Below are positions 1-8,434 of a stretch of DNA of 64,000 nt, piece after piece. The notes under the pieces were generated by a model. The model was not told the DNA's origin. It ran no database searches and saw only the letters and a program-made list of their open reading frames with translations. The DNA is from CAVVNN01 sp963749605 (lineage in GTDB: Bacteria > Actinomycetota > Thermoleophilia > Solirubrobacterales > 70-9). Numbering within the stretch: the first letter of the stretch is position 1; every line of letters starts with the position of its first letter. The position numbers and the translations under genes are program-made. The stretch covers positions 310,001 to 374,000 of the forward strand of contig CAVVNN010000002.1 of assembly GCA_963749605.1 (NCBI GenBank). Reading direction: 5' to 3'.

Positions 1-1
1 C

Positions 2-847
2 CCCGGCACGACACAGCGCAGCGACCTCGAGGTGACGCTCGCCCATGAGTACAACCACATCCTCCAGTTTGGCTACGACGCCTACCAGGACCCCTGGTTT
101 GCCGAGTCGACCGCGGTCTGGATGGAGGACCAGGTCTACAACGGCATCGACGACTACCTGCGCTACGTGCGGCGCTGGGGCCACCTCTTCGACACACCGC
201 TGACGACCAGCTCGATCAAGGAGTACGGCTCCGCGGTCTGGAACCACTGGCTCTCCCACCGCTACGGACGCTCGATTGTGCGCAGCGCCTGGACCCGGGC
301 GATCCATACCAAGCCCGGTGGCTTCTCCGTTACCGCCTACGACTCGGCGATCCGCGCCGCCGGGGGCTCCGACTTCAGTCGCGACTTCGCCCGTTTCGCC
401 CGCGACACCGCCGAGTGGCGCACCGGCCGAGTCTTCCGCGAGGGCCCGCTCTACCCAAATGTCTCGCGCCAGGGCTCGCTGCCGCTGGACGGCCGCGCGC
501 TGCGCCGCACACTCAACCACACCACCTACGAGCTGCTTCGGGTCCAAGCCAAGGGCGGCAAGGCGGTCGTCGCCCGAGCGGTGGCTCCGCACGGGATCGC
601 CGCCGGGCTCGCCCTTGTCGGCCGCATCGGCACCGAGCGTCGCGGCCAGGTCGTCTCGCGCCTGCGCTACAGGCAGGGCGGGGGAACGATGACCGTACGG
701 CTCGCCGACCCGGGCCGCTTCGACCGCATCACCGCGATGGTGGTCAATGCCGACACCACGGCCCGGGGCTTCGATACCCGCCGCCTCGACTGGCGGTACC
801 TGCGGGACGAGGTGCCGTTCGAGATCAGCGGACGGGTCGTCCGCTGA
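2..847 (+). CDS. HExxH zinc metalloprotease, 3' part (partial)
   Basis: The reading frame is open from the left edge, so the gene begins outside the window; the GTG at 32 is internal. A HEYNH zinc-binding motif lies at 44-58, and a glutamate 19 residues after the first one (WFAESTAVWMED) is a plausible third ligand, giving a gluzincin-type arrangement. The following tryptophan- and tyrosine-rich helical region resembles putative metalloproteases of the MXAN_6640 type. The last 120 residues are beta-rich and basic and may be a C-terminal accessory domain. It is probably secreted, but the N-terminus is not visible. The gene ends one base before the convergent acyltransferase gene. Its substrate is unknown. 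The family assignment is by motif only. Confidence 0.7.
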   Translation, partial: PGTTQRSDLEVTLAHEYNHILQFGYDAYQDPWFAESTAVWMEDQVYNGIDDYLRYVRRWGHLFDTPLTTSSIKEYGSAVWNHWLSHRYGRSIVRSAWTRAIHTKPGGFSVTAYDSAIRAAGGSDFSRDFARFARDTAEWRTGRVFREGPLYPNVSRQGSLPLDGRALRRTLNHTTYELLRVQAKGGKAVVARAVAPHGIAAGLALVGRIGTERRGQVVSRLRYRQGGGTMTVRLADPGRFDRITAMVVNADTTARGFDTRRLDWRYLRDEVPFEISGRVVR

Positions 848-848
848 C

Positions 849-2294
849 TCAGGCCTGCACCTCGGGTGCGAGCGCCGCAGCACCGTTTGCGGACTTCTTC
901 CGCTGCGCGCGTTTCTTCGGCGCCGGCGCGACCGTGTCCACCGTTTCGCGCGTGGCCGCCTCGAGGTCGAGGGCGAAGCTGTCGAGGTCGGCCATCGCGT
1001 CGTAGTCGCCGACGAGACCGAAGTTGACCTGCCCGTTGTAGGACATGATTCCGACGCATAGCGCCTGCCGCCGGGCCAGCGGCACCATCGGGAAGATCGA
1101 CTCCATCTTGCGGCCGAGAACGTAGAGGGGGAACTGCGGCCCGGGCACGTTGGTGACGACGAGGTTGAAGAAGCGCTGGGCCGGCTGCAGGCGGGCTGCC
1201 TGCGCGGCGATGGTCGGCGGGGCGAAGTCGGTGATCTTGGTCAGGATCTCGGCGCCGACAGCCTGCCCGGAGCCCTTCAGGTCGCCCATCGCCTTGGTCA
1301 TCAGATGAACACGCTCGACCGGGTCCTCGCACCAGACCGGGAGTGGCGCCATCATCGCTGAGATGCGGTTGCCGAGCGCCCCCTGCTCCTCCACGGCGCG
1401 GATGCTCACCGGGACCATCGCCCGCATCTCCAGCCCCTCGGTGTCGTGCCCGCGCGCCCGCAGGTAGCTGCCGAGCGCGCCGGCGACGATCGCGAGGATG
1501 ACGTCGTTGACGGTGCCCCCGTGCGCGTCCTTGACACGCTTCAGCTCGGCGAGCTCGGACTGGGCTATGGCGAAGCGGCGGTGGGGGCCGATCTCGACGT
1601 TGAAGGGGGTGGAGGGGGCCGCCATCCCGGCGCCGATGATCTTGCCGGTCGCGCCAAGCCCCGCGGCGACCTGGCGCGGGCCGCGCAGTGCCGCGCGGAT
1701 GCCGCGGACGATCTCGCGCGGGCTGGTGAGCCGCTCGCGCAGGGCGTCGGCAAGCAGATCGACGTCGGTCGGCTCAGGGCGCGCGAGCCACTTGGGGGCG
1801 GGCCCCGGCGAAACCGCCGGCTCGCGGTCGAGATCGAAGAGGACGGTGGTGATGTCGACGCCGGAGACGCCGTCGACGAGCGCGTGGTGGCTCTTGCCGA
1901 CGATCGCGAAGCGGCCGTCGCGCAGGCCCTCGACCAGCCACAGCTCCCACAGCGGCTTGGTGCGGTCGAGCTGCTGGGAGAAGATCCGCGCCGCGAGGTT
2001 GCGCAACTGCTCCTCGGACCCGGGAGCCGGCAACGCGGTTCGGCGCACGTGGTAGTCGAGGTTGAGGTGGGGGTCGTCGACCCAGACTGGCCGGCCCTGC
2101 CCGAAGGGGACGAAGCGCAGCTTCTGGCGGAAGCGCGGCACCAGGTGCAGCCGCGAGGCGATGTGGTCACGGAACTCCCGGTGGCTCGGCGCCGGGCCCT
2201 CGACGATGATCGTCGAGGCGACGTGCATGTGAGCCCCCGCTCGCTCCATGTGGAGAAAGGAGGAGTCGAGCCCGCTCAGTCGATCCTCGGCCAC
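849..2294 (-). CDS. WS/DGAT wax ester synthase/diacylglycerol acyltransferase
   Basis: This enzyme joins acyl-CoA to a fatty alcohol or diacylglycerol, making storage wax esters or triacylglycerol at the membrane. The family's HHxxxDG catalytic motif is present as HHALVDG (His136-Gly142). The N-terminus matches the family (LSGLDSSFLHMERAGAHMHV) and a VVTNVPGP-like stretch sits in the C-terminal half. I chose GTG at 2294, which gives 481 residues. The frame stays open up to an ATG at 2402, but those 36 extra residues do not look like the family and would cover an inverted repeat that fits an operator. Its length is typical of actinobacterial Tgs/WS-DGAT proteins. Whether it prefers waxes or triacylglycerol cannot be told from sequence. 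Confidence 0.9.
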   Translation of the reverse strand: MAEDRLSGLDSSFLHMERAGAHMHVASTIIVEGPAPSHREFRDHIASRLHLVPRFRQKLRFVPFGQGRPVWVDDPHLNLDYHVRRTALPAPGSEEQLRNLAARIFSQQLDRTKPLWELWLVEGLRDGRFAIVGKSHHALVDGVSGVDITTVLFDLDREPAVSPGPAPKWLARPEPTDVDLLADALRERLTSPREIVRGIRAALRGPRQVAAGLGATGKIIGAGMAAPSTPFNVEIGPHRRFAIAQSELAELKRVKDAHGGTVNDVILAIVAGALGSYLRARGHDTEGLEMRAMVPVSIRAVEEQGALGNRISAMMAPLPVWCEDPVERVHLMTKAMGDLKGSGQAVGAEILTKITDFAPPTIAAQAARLQPAQRFFNLVVTNVPGPQFPLYVLGRKMESIFPMVPLARRQALCVGIMSYNGQVNFGLVGDYDAMADLDSFALDLEAATRETVDTVAPAPKKRAQRKKSANGAAALAPEVQA

Positions 2295-2353
2295 GTGTGA
2301 ATCTTCGCACACACTGTCGCAGGCACGGACAGGCCGCGCAGTTGGCTTTGCAG

Positions 2354-2384
2354 AGCCGTTTGCATCCACCTTTGCCAAACGGCT
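2354..2384. promoter_or_regulatory. 9-bp inverted repeat, candidate operator upstream of the acyltransferase
   Basis: Perfect arms agccgtttg (2354-2362) and caaacggct (2376-2384) flank a 13-base spacer, 60 bases upstream of the chosen acyltransferase start. The size and symmetry fit a dimeric repressor site, for example of the TetR type common near lipid genes. No regulator gene is adjacent, so function is inferred. Confidence 0.4.
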
Positions 2385-2459
2385 GAGTGTGAGTGCCGTC
2401 ACCCGGGGGCGCGTTCGTCGTCCCTACCTTGGCTCGCACACAACGAGCGAATCTATCCG

Positions 2460-2620
2460 CCGAGTTCTTTCGCGAGCGCGAACGGAGCGGGGGACCCAGC
2501 GCCACGGCGATACCAGTCGTGGAGGGGGCGAATTGGGCGGCGAGCCGCCCTTAGCGGGTGTATGGGCACCGAGCCAGCACCTGCGAGCCCGTCAGCTAAC
2601 CCCGCAGGCGACTGAGAAAG
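2460..2620 (+). promoter_or_regulatory. c-di-AMP riboswitch (ydaO-yuaA type)
   Basis: The 339-base gap 2295-2633 holds this element and the inverted repeat at 2354-2384. Hallmarks of the ydaO class occur in order: GGAGCGGGGGACCCA near 2484-2498, GGGGGCGAAT near 2524-2533, and a terminal block CCGTCAGCTAACCCCGCAGG at 2589-2608. These are the most conserved segments of the class, which binds cyclic di-AMP and typically turns off cell-wall hydrolase and transport genes. It lies 14 bases upstream of an RlpA-like secreted protein, the kind of gene this riboswitch controls in actinobacteria. The boundaries are approximate. A promoter should lie at about 2385-2455, but I see no convincing -35/-10 pair there. 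Confidence 0.85.
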
Positions 2621-2633
2621 CGAGCGATTCAGA

Positions 2634-3278
2634 ATGCGATACCTCCTGCCTGCGGTGACGATTGCCTCCGCGATCTTCGCCGGCGCTGTTCCGGCCCCGG
2701 CGAAACAGGCGCCCCGCCACCGCCCCAAGCGGGTCAAGGCCCACGTCTCCCTCCACCTCTCCCGCCACAGCGTGCTAAGCGGCCAGCACTTGGTCGTGAG
2801 GGGACGGGTCCGGCCCGGCGGCGAGCACCGGGTCAAGGTCGTCTTCCGCGGTCCGCACGGCGCCACCGTCGGCGCCGCCACCAAGCGCAACGGCGCCTTC
2901 GCCCTCGGCTGGAACCCCAATCGCATCGGTGCTTACAAGGTCCGCGTTTACGGCATCCACGACCAGCTGATCGCCGGGTCGGCGAGCGTTCCACGTCACT
3001 TCACGGCCTACCGCCAGGCCGCTGCGTCCTACTACGGCCCCGGCCTGTACGGGGGCGGGCTCGCCTGCGGCGGCACCCTGCAACCGGGGACGCTGGGCGT
3101 GGCCAACAAGACGCTGCCGTGCGGCGCCAGGGTCAAGCTCCTCTACCACGGCCGTTCGGTCACGGTGCCCGTCGTCGACCGTGGCCCCTACGTCGCCGGT
3201 CGCGACTTCGACCTGACCGAAGCAACCAAGGTGCGGCTGGGCTTCCCGGGGCTGGGCGTCCTGCTCTCCAGCAGGTAG
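2634..3278 (+). CDS. secreted RlpA-like double-psi beta-barrel protein
   Basis: The 214-residue protein starts with a signal peptide (about residues 1-23, ending near PAPAKQA). A beta-rich middle region of about 90 residues follows, then a C-terminal RlpA-like double-psi beta-barrel. Barrel landmarks are ASYYGPGLYGGGLACGG, GTLGVANKTLPCGARV and VPVVDRGPYVAGRDFDLT. Such domains bind or cleave peptidoglycan glycan strands, as in RlpA and resuscitation-promoting factors. The aspartate of VDRGPY matches the family's conserved acidic position. The c-di-AMP riboswitch directly upstream ties it to cell-wall homeostasis. The ATG at 2634 is the first start after the riboswitch and gives a clean signal peptide. 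Confidence 0.85.
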   Translation: MRYLLPAVTIASAIFAGAVPAPAKQAPRHRPKRVKAHVSLHLSRHSVLSGQHLVVRGRVRPGGEHRVKVVFRGPHGATVGAATKRNGAFALGWNPNRIGAYKVRVYGIHDQLIAGSASVPRHFTAYRQAAASYYGPGLYGGGLACGGTLQPGTLGVANKTLPCGARVKLLYHGRSVTVPVVDRGPYVAGRDFDLTEATKVRLGFPGLGVLLSSR

Positions 3279-3291
3279 CAGCTGGAGCGAT

Positions 3292-3317
3292 GCGGGGAGC
3301 GCGGACTTCCTCCCCGC
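3292..3317. terminator. bidirectional hairpin between the RlpA-like gene and dinB
   Basis: Arms gcggggag (3292-3299) and ctccccgc (3310-3317) enclose a 10-base loop in the gap between two convergent genes. There is no clear U-run. Its position supports a terminator serving both genes. Confidence 0.5.
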
Positions 3318-3321
3318 ACGC

Positions 3322-4416
3322 TCAGCCGGGAAGGCTGAGCTGGAGCTGGGGTCGGCGCTCCGGGGCACCCGCAGCGTCGTCGCCCTCGGCGCCCGAGTCC
3401 CGGTCGAACGAGGCCACCCGCACGCCGAGCAGGCGGACCGGGCGCTGCGGGTTGTAGGCGCGCAGCAGGTCGAGTGCGACCGAGCCGACCACGGCGGGAT
3501 CGTTGGTCGGGCCGTCGACAGTGTGAGCGCGGGTGACGTTGGTCCAGTCGTCGAGCCGCACCTTGATCCCGATCGTGCGCCCGTGGAGATCGCGGGAGCG
3601 GAGTCGCCGGCACAGCTCCTCGGCGAGCCCGGCCAGCGAGGCCTCCAGCTCGGCTCGGTCGCGCACGTCGACGTCGAAGGTCGTCTCGGCAGACTGCGAC
3701 TTCGCCTCGCGGACGACGGTGAGCGGCGTGTCGTCTTCGAAGCGGGCGCGGCCGAGCAGCCAGCGCCCCATTCGGGGGCCGAAGGCCTCGGTCAGCCTCT
3801 CGGGATCCTGGGCGCGCATGGTCGCCAGGCTGTGGATTCCCATCTCCTGCAGCCTCACCACCGTCTTCGGCCCGATCCCCGGGACGAGGCCGGGGGAGTC
3901 CTCGGCGAAGCGCTCCAACGCCTCCTCCCGCGAAAGCGCCACCAGCCCCGCCGGCTTCCCCAGCTCGCTCACGATCTTCGCCAGCAGCCGGTTCTCGGAG
4001 ATCCCAACCGAGCAGGTCAACCCGGTCTCCCGCTGGATCTCGGCTGCGATCCGCCGCATCGTCGCCTTTGGCGAGAAGAGGCCGGTCAGCTCGAGATAGG
4101 CCTCGTCGAGCCCAACGACCTCCACGGTCTCCGCATTGCGCCGCAGGATCGCCATCACCTGGCCGGAGGCCTCGCGATAGGCGGCGAAGTCCGGCTGGAT
4201 ATAGACGGCATCCGGCAGCCGCCGTCGAGCCACCGCGGCCGGCATCGCCGAATGGATACCGGCAAGCCTTCGGGCCTCGTAGCTGGCTGTCGTAACCACC
4301 GCCCGAGGCCCCGACCCACAGACGACGACCGGCTTCCCCCTCAATTCCGGACGCCGCCGCAACTCCACCGACGCGTAGAAGGCATCCATGTCGAGATGGG
4401 CAAGGGTACGGGGCAC
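3322..4416 (-). CDS. dinB: DNA polymerase IV (Y-family translesion polymerase)
   Basis: This polymerase copies past DNA lesions. The 364-residue product starts at a GTG that gives the canonical N-terminus HLDMDAFYASVE with catalytic Asp9. The second acidic pair is Asp104-Glu105 in GLDEAYLEL. The palm, thumb (GIGPKTVVRLQEMGI helix-hairpin-helix) and little-finger region (RDLHGRTIGIKVR) are all present. The C-terminus is acidic and then ends QLQLSLPG; a beta-clamp-binding peptide in this tail (QLQLSL) is plausible. The frame stays open upstream to 4749, but those residues are basic, low-complexity shadow sequence. I see no SOS box in the 55-base divergent gap upstream. Confidence 0.92.
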   Translation of the reverse strand: MPRTLAHLDMDAFYASVELRRRPELRGKPVVVCGSGPRAVVTTASYEARRLAGIHSAMPAAVARRRLPDAVYIQPDFAAYREASGQVMAILRRNAETVEVVGLDEAYLELTGLFSPKATMRRIAAEIQRETGLTCSVGISENRLLAKIVSELGKPAGLVALSREEALERFAEDSPGLVPGIGPKTVVRLQEMGIHSLATMRAQDPERLTEAFGPRMGRWLLGRARFEDDTPLTVVREAKSQSAETTFDVDVRDRAELEASLAGLAEELCRRLRSRDLHGRTIGIKVRLDDWTNVTRAHTVDGPTNDPAVVGSVALDLLRAYNPQRPVRLLGVRVASFDRDSGAEGDDAAGAPERRPQLQLSLPG

Positions 4417-4471
4417 GAACCGATCGTAGGACCGGCGAGGGACGGACCGAGACCCCCTTAGACTCCCGGCT

Positions 4472-4753
4472 GTGGCTTCGGCCGAGGCAAAGAATCTCGA
4501 GGCGATCTCGAAGGCGATCGACCAGCACAACTCGAGCTGCCCGTTCCCGGCCGCCGAGGTGCGGATGAACCCGTTCGAGGTGGAGCGGCTGGGATGGGAA
4601 GAGGTTCGAGGACTACCCGTTGTGCCCGACGGGGAGATCGGGACGGGACGCTTCCGCATCGTCTGCTCGCAGGAGATGGACGGCGGTGGACTCGAGGAGG
4701 TCGAGGCCGTCGGCCGGGAGCTGGAGACCGTGGCCGCACCGGTAAACAATTAG
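4472..4753 (+). CDS. conserved-looking small protein of unknown function (93 aa)
   Basis: A GTG-started reading frame is divergent from dinB. Composition and third-position GC fit real coding sequence, and the product is a soluble, acidic protein with no signal peptide or membrane segment. Notable stretches are an N-terminal helix with the sequence KNLEAISKAIDQHNSS, a central SCPFPAAEVRMNPFEVERLGW and a C-terminal acidic helix. Two cysteines (in SSCPF and RIVCSQ) are about 40 residues apart. I do not recognise the family. A DNA- or nucleotide-related role is only suggested by the divergent dinB neighbour. Confidence 0.6.
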   Translation: MASAEAKNLEAISKAIDQHNSSCPFPAAEVRMNPFEVERLGWEEVRGLPVVPDGEIGTGRFRIVCSQEMDGGGLEEVEAVGRELETVAAPVNN

Positions 4754-4769
4754 GCGTCCCGAGAGGCCC

Positions 4770-5531
4770 CTAAACCTGGTTCCAGAAATCTAGGCCGATG
4801 CCGGTCAGCCAGTTCTGGGCTTCGATGTTGAGCTGGAAGAGCTGGCCGGTCCAGATCAGGACGCCCATGGCTATCAGGATCACACCGCCGGTGGCGACTA
4901 TCGCCTGGTAGTGGCGCTTGACGACCGCGAAGACCGTGGTCATGCGGGAGAAGGCGACCGCCGTGAGCAGGAAGGGGATGGCGAGGCCGGCCGAGTAGAC
5001 GGCCAGGAGGAAGGCGCCGCGGGCGGCGGAGTTGGAGAGAGAGGCGGCGGAGAGGATGGCGCCGAGGGTGGGGCCGATGCATGGGGTCCAGGCGATTGCG
5101 AAGGCGGCGCCGGCGACTATCGGGCCGCCCTTGCCGGCTCGCTCGAGCAGGGCCTCCACATGCCACTCCCGGTTGAGGCGCGCAACGAAGAGGGAGGCGA
5201 CGAAGAGGACGCCCATGGCGACGATCAGCGCGCCGGAGACCTTGGTCAGCAGTTCCTTGTGGTCCTGGAGCGTCGAGCCGAGGCCGGTGGCCGTGAGGCC
5301 GAGCAGGATGAAGATCGCCGAGAAGCTGGCGACGAAGAGGAGGCTGGGGCCGAGGACCCGACGCCAGTCGGCGTCGTCCAGCTCCGTCGCGGAGACGCCG
5401 GTCACGGCCGAGAGGTAGCCGGGCACGAGCGGCAGCACACAGGGGGAGAGGAAAGAGACGATCCCCGCTGCGAGGGCGGCGAGGATGCCGACGCCTGCCG
5501 CCGGATCGGAGCTGAGAACGGCGTTTACCAC
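4770..5531 (-). CDS. ccdA: CcdA-type thiol-disulfide transmembrane transporter
   Basis: CcdA proteins carry reducing equivalents across the membrane for cytochrome c maturation and extracytoplasmic disulfide reduction. The 253-residue protein has six hydrophobic segments and both signature cysteines: Cys31 in SFLSPCVLPL and Cys151 in IAWTPCIGP, the pair that shuttles electrons. The GTG at 5531 gives the usual short N-terminus; the open frame continues upstream to 5723 but reads through the promoter region of the divergent thiolase. No thioredoxin-like partner or cytochrome c assembly genes (ResB, ResC) are adjacent. Confidence 0.88.
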   Translation of the reverse strand: MVNAVLSSDPAAGVGILAALAAGIVSFLSPCVLPLVPGYLSAVTGVSATELDDADWRRVLGPSLLFVASFSAIFILLGLTATGLGSTLQDHKELLTKVSGALIVAMGVLFVASLFVARLNREWHVEALLERAGKGGPIVAGAAFAIAWTPCIGPTLGAILSAASLSNSAARGAFLLAVYSAGLAIPFLLTAVAFSRMTTVFAVVKRHYQAIVATGGVILIAMGVLIWTGQLFQLNIEAQNWLTGIGLDFWNQV

Positions 5532-5661
5532 GACTCCCCAGGTTACCCACGGCGAGCAGGGGGGAGGGGGTCGGATTTCCGCGCCGGAGGCCGCAGCCCG
5601 GTACATTCCTGGCCAGTTAGCCAAATCGCCCGCGCCCGGCGGGAGACAACAGGAGCAGACT

Positions 5662-6855
5662 TTGAGCAACCGCACGTTCGTGATCGGGGTCGGGATGACC
5701 AAGTTCGAGAAGCCCGGCACCAAGGAGGGCGACTACCCGGACTGGGCCAAGGAGGCGGGGGAGAAGGCGCTTGCCGACGCCGGCATCCCCTACACCGACG
5801 TCGAGCAGGCCTTCGCCGGCTACTGCTACGGCGACTCGACCTACGGCCAGCGAGCGCTCTACCAGCTCGGCCTCACCGGAATCCCGGTCGTCAACGTCAA
5901 CAACAACTGCTCGACCGGGTCCTCGGCTCTGTTCCTGGCCCGCCAGGCGGTCAAGGGCGGCCTCGTCGACTGTGCCCTGGCGTTGGGCTTCGAGAAGATG
6001 GAGCCGGGCAGCCTCGGCGTCAAGTACACCGACCGCACCAACGCGCTCGACAAGCACGCGATGCGGATGTTCGAGATCCGCGACCCCGAGCAGTCCCCGC
6101 CGGCCCCGCAGATGTTCGGCAACGCCGGTCGCGACCACATGGAGAAGTACGGCTCGACCGCGGACCACTACGCCTGGATCGGCTGGAAGAACCACAAGCA
6201 CTCCGTCAACAACCCCTACGCCCAGTTCCAGGACGAGTACACGCTGGAGGACATCAAGGCGGCGAGGATGATCCACGACCCGCTGACCAAGCTGCAGTGC
6301 TCGCCGACCTCCGACGGCTCGGCCTGCGCGATCGTCGCCTCGGAGCGCTACGTCGAAGAGCACGACCTCGGGGGCCAGGCGATCGAGATCGCCGGCCAGT
6401 CGATGGTCACCGACCTCTCCTCGACCTTCGCCGAGGACACCGACTGCATGAAGATCGTCGGCTCCGACATGTCGAAGCAGGCGGCCGACGAGGCCTATGA
6501 GGAGGCGGGTGTTGCGGCCGAGGAGATCGACGTCTGCGAGTTGCACGATTGCTTCAGCGCCAACGAGCTGATCACCTACGAAGCGCTCGGATTCGCCGCT
6601 GAGGGCGAGGCCCACAAGCTGATCGACGAGGAAGCCACCACCTACGGCGGCAAGGTCGTCGTCAACCCGTCCGGCGGACTGATCTCCAAGGGCCACCCGC
6701 TCGGCGCGACCGGGCTGGCGCAGTGCTCGGAGTTGACCTGGCAGCTGCGCGGCCAGGCCGACAAGCGGCAGGTCGACGGCGCCAAGCTCGCTCTGCAACA
6801 CAACATCGGCCTCGGCGGTGCCGCCGTGGTCACGGTCTACAAGCCGGCGGCCTAG
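5662..6855 (+). CDS. SCP-x/thiolase-like acyl-CoA acetyltransferase (lipid-transfer protein family)
   Basis: Enzymes of this family cleave 3-ketoacyl-CoA in beta-oxidation of branched or sterol side chains. The 397-residue product has the nucleophile Cys83 in NNNCSTGSSAL, an HDCFSANEL motif near residue 295 and the C-terminal SKGHPLGATGLAQ block. These match SCP-x-type thiolases more closely than classical FadA. I chose the TTG at 5662 because an AGGAG ribosome site precedes it by 6 bases and the protein then starts SNRTFVIGVGMTKFEKPG, as in the family. It is followed by an SDR and a methyltransferase, which suggests a small lipid or steroid catabolic unit. Confidence 0.88.
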   Translation: MSNRTFVIGVGMTKFEKPGTKEGDYPDWAKEAGEKALADAGIPYTDVEQAFAGYCYGDSTYGQRALYQLGLTGIPVVNVNNNCSTGSSALFLARQAVKGGLVDCALALGFEKMEPGSLGVKYTDRTNALDKHAMRMFEIRDPEQSPPAPQMFGNAGRDHMEKYGSTADHYAWIGWKNHKHSVNNPYAQFQDEYTLEDIKAARMIHDPLTKLQCSPTSDGSACAIVASERYVEEHDLGGQAIEIAGQSMVTDLSSTFAEDTDCMKIVGSDMSKQAADEAYEEAGVAAEEIDVCELHDCFSANELITYEALGFAAEGEAHKLIDEEATTYGGKVVVNPSGGLISKGHPLGATGLAQCSELTWQLRGQADKRQVDGAKLALQHNIGLGGAAVVTVYKPAA

Positions 6856-6884
6856 AACCGCCGGCGCGGAGGAGGAGAGAAGAG

Positions 6885-7775
6885 ATGGCAAAGGAACGAC
6901 GGTCGCTCAGCGGCAAGGTCGTGGCGATCACCGGGGCCGCCCGCGGGATCGGGAAGGCGACGGCGACGGCGCTGGTCCGCAAGGGCTGCCGGGTCGCGAT
7001 CGGCGACCTCGACCTGCAGCTCGCCGAACAGACGGCGGCGGAGCTGGGCGGCGGCACGATCGCCGTTGCGCTCGACGTCACCGACCGCGACTCGTTCAGG
7101 AGCTTCCTCGACGAGACGGAGAAGCAGCTCGGCCCGCTCGACGTGCTGGTCAACAACGCCGGGATCATGCCGGTGACGCCGTTCGTCGAGGAAAGCGAGG
7201 AGTCGGCACGCCGCCAGGTGGACATCAACCTGCATGGCGTCATCACCGGCACCCAGATGGCGCTACAGCGGATGCGCCCCCGCAACAGCGGCCACATCGT
7301 CAACATCGCCTCCTCCGCCGGCAAGGCGGGTGTGCCGGGGATCGCAACCTACTCGGCGACCAAGCACGCCGTGGTGGGCCTCTCCGAGGCCGTTCGCCAG
7401 GAGCTGCGCGGCAGCGGCATCGAGCTCTCCTGCGTGATGCCGGTCCCGGTCAACACCGCCCTGATGGAAGGCGTATCGGACCAGCGCGCCGTCAAGAGGG
7501 TCGAGCCGGAGGACGTCGCCAACGAGATAGTCGACGCGCTCGAGCTGCAGCGATTCGACGTCTTCGTTCCGCGCTCGCTGAAGTTCACCGTCACCGCCGC
7601 CAGCCTGCTGCCGCGCAAGGGACGCGAGGCGGTGGCGCGCTTCATGGGGGTCCACAAGATCCTCACCGAGGTCGACCTGGCCAAGCGCCGCGCCTACGAG
7701 GAGCGGGCCGCCCACAGCGAGCCGGGTCTCGAGGCCGAGCCGGAACCGGAGTCCGCGCAGCGCGATGCGGCGTAG
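6885..7775 (+). CDS. short-chain dehydrogenase/reductase
   Basis: This is a classical SDR oxidoreductase of 296 residues with a Rossmann nucleotide-binding motif TGAARGIG (16-23), an NNAG motif and the catalytic Ser143, Tyr156 and Lys160 (YSATK). The first strand is followed by an acidic pair (GDLD), which favours NAD over NADP. The substrate is unknown. The C-terminal 70 residues form an extension ending in an acidic, Glu/Pro-rich tail. A strong GGAGGAGGAG ribosome site precedes the ATG. It sits 29 bases after the thiolase and 17 before a methyltransferase, so the three are probably cotranscribed. Confidence 0.88.
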   Translation: MAKERRSLSGKVVAITGAARGIGKATATALVRKGCRVAIGDLDLQLAEQTAAELGGGTIAVALDVTDRDSFRSFLDETEKQLGPLDVLVNNAGIMPVTPFVEESEESARRQVDINLHGVITGTQMALQRMRPRNSGHIVNIASSAGKAGVPGIATYSATKHAVVGLSEAVRQELRGSGIELSCVMPVPVNTALMEGVSDQRAVKRVEPEDVANEIVDALELQRFDVFVPRSLKFTVTAASLLPRKGREAVARFMGVHKILTEVDLAKRRAYEERAAHSEPGLEAEPEPESAQRDAA

Positions 7776-7792
7776 CTCACGAGTGACGACAG

Positions 7793-8434
7793 ATGGGGCG
7801 AATCTACGACGCCACCTGGGGACGGGGCTTCGCGGCCCTCTATGACCGCGGATTGAAGGCAACCGAGGACGCCGGCCTGCGCGAGATGCGGCGCGAGCTG
7901 CTGGCCGGGGCGAGCGGGCGCACACTCGACGTCGGGGCGGGCACCGGGGCAAACCTCGGCCTGTTCCCGGATGCGGTCACGGAGCTCGTCCTCGCCGAGC
8001 CCGACCCTCACATGGTGAAGAGGCTGCGTCCCAGGTTGCGCGAATCGGATCAGGCCGCCGAACTGGTCGAGGCGGGGGCGGAAGATCTGCCCTTCGACGA
8101 CACCAGCTTCGACACCGTCGTCTTTACGCTCGTCCTCTGCACGGTGCCCAATCCGGCGGCCGCCCTGGCCGAGGCGGCCAGAGTGCTCCGCCCGGGGGGG
8201 ACGCTGCTCTTCCTCGAGCACGTCCGCTCGGAGAAGCCCACCGTCGCGCGCTGGCAGGACCGGCTCGAAAAGCCGTGGCGCTTCCTCGGCGACGGCTGCC
8301 ACTGCAACCGCGACACGGTGGCGACGATCGAGGCCTCACCGTTGGTGCTGGAGCACGTGGAGCGGAGTCGGATGCCCAAGGCCCCGCCGATCGTCAGGCC
8401 GCTGGCGCGGGGAAGAGCTGTGCTTGCGGTCTGA
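7793..8434 (+). CDS. class I SAM-dependent methyltransferase (UbiE/METTL7-like)
   Basis: The 213-residue protein has the SAM-binding motif LDVGAGTGANLG (about 45-56), an acidic loop after strand 2 (AEPDPHM), an EDLPFDDTSFDTVV motif II and a post-motif VLRPGGTLLFLEHVRS. The overall pattern resembles METTL7- and phospholipid/quinone-type methyltransferases. The acceptor is unknown. It is the last gene of the thiolase-SDR unit, so a lipid-type acceptor is a reasonable guess. It ends 55 bases before the convergent dsbA-like gene, in a gap with only a weak GC hairpin. Confidence 0.85.
   Translation: MGRIYDATWGRGFAALYDRGLKATEDAGLREMRRELLAGASGRTLDVGAGTGANLGLFPDAVTELVLAEPDPHMVKRLRPRLRESDQAAELVEAGAEDLPFDDTSFDTVVFTLVLCTVPNPAAALAEAARVLRPGGTLLFLEHVRSEKPTVARWQDRLEKPWRFLGDGCHCNRDTVATIEASPLVLEHVERSRMPKAPPIVRPLARGRAVLAV

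Noticed and set aside
2429..2457. Promoter (TTGGCT ... TCTATC) for the riboswitch
   Set aside because: The -10 match is poor, so I left it out.
3523..4461. Plus-strand open frame opposite dinB
   Set aside because: Its translation is repetitive and charged, without a recognisable domain, while the opposite strand holds an intact polymerase.
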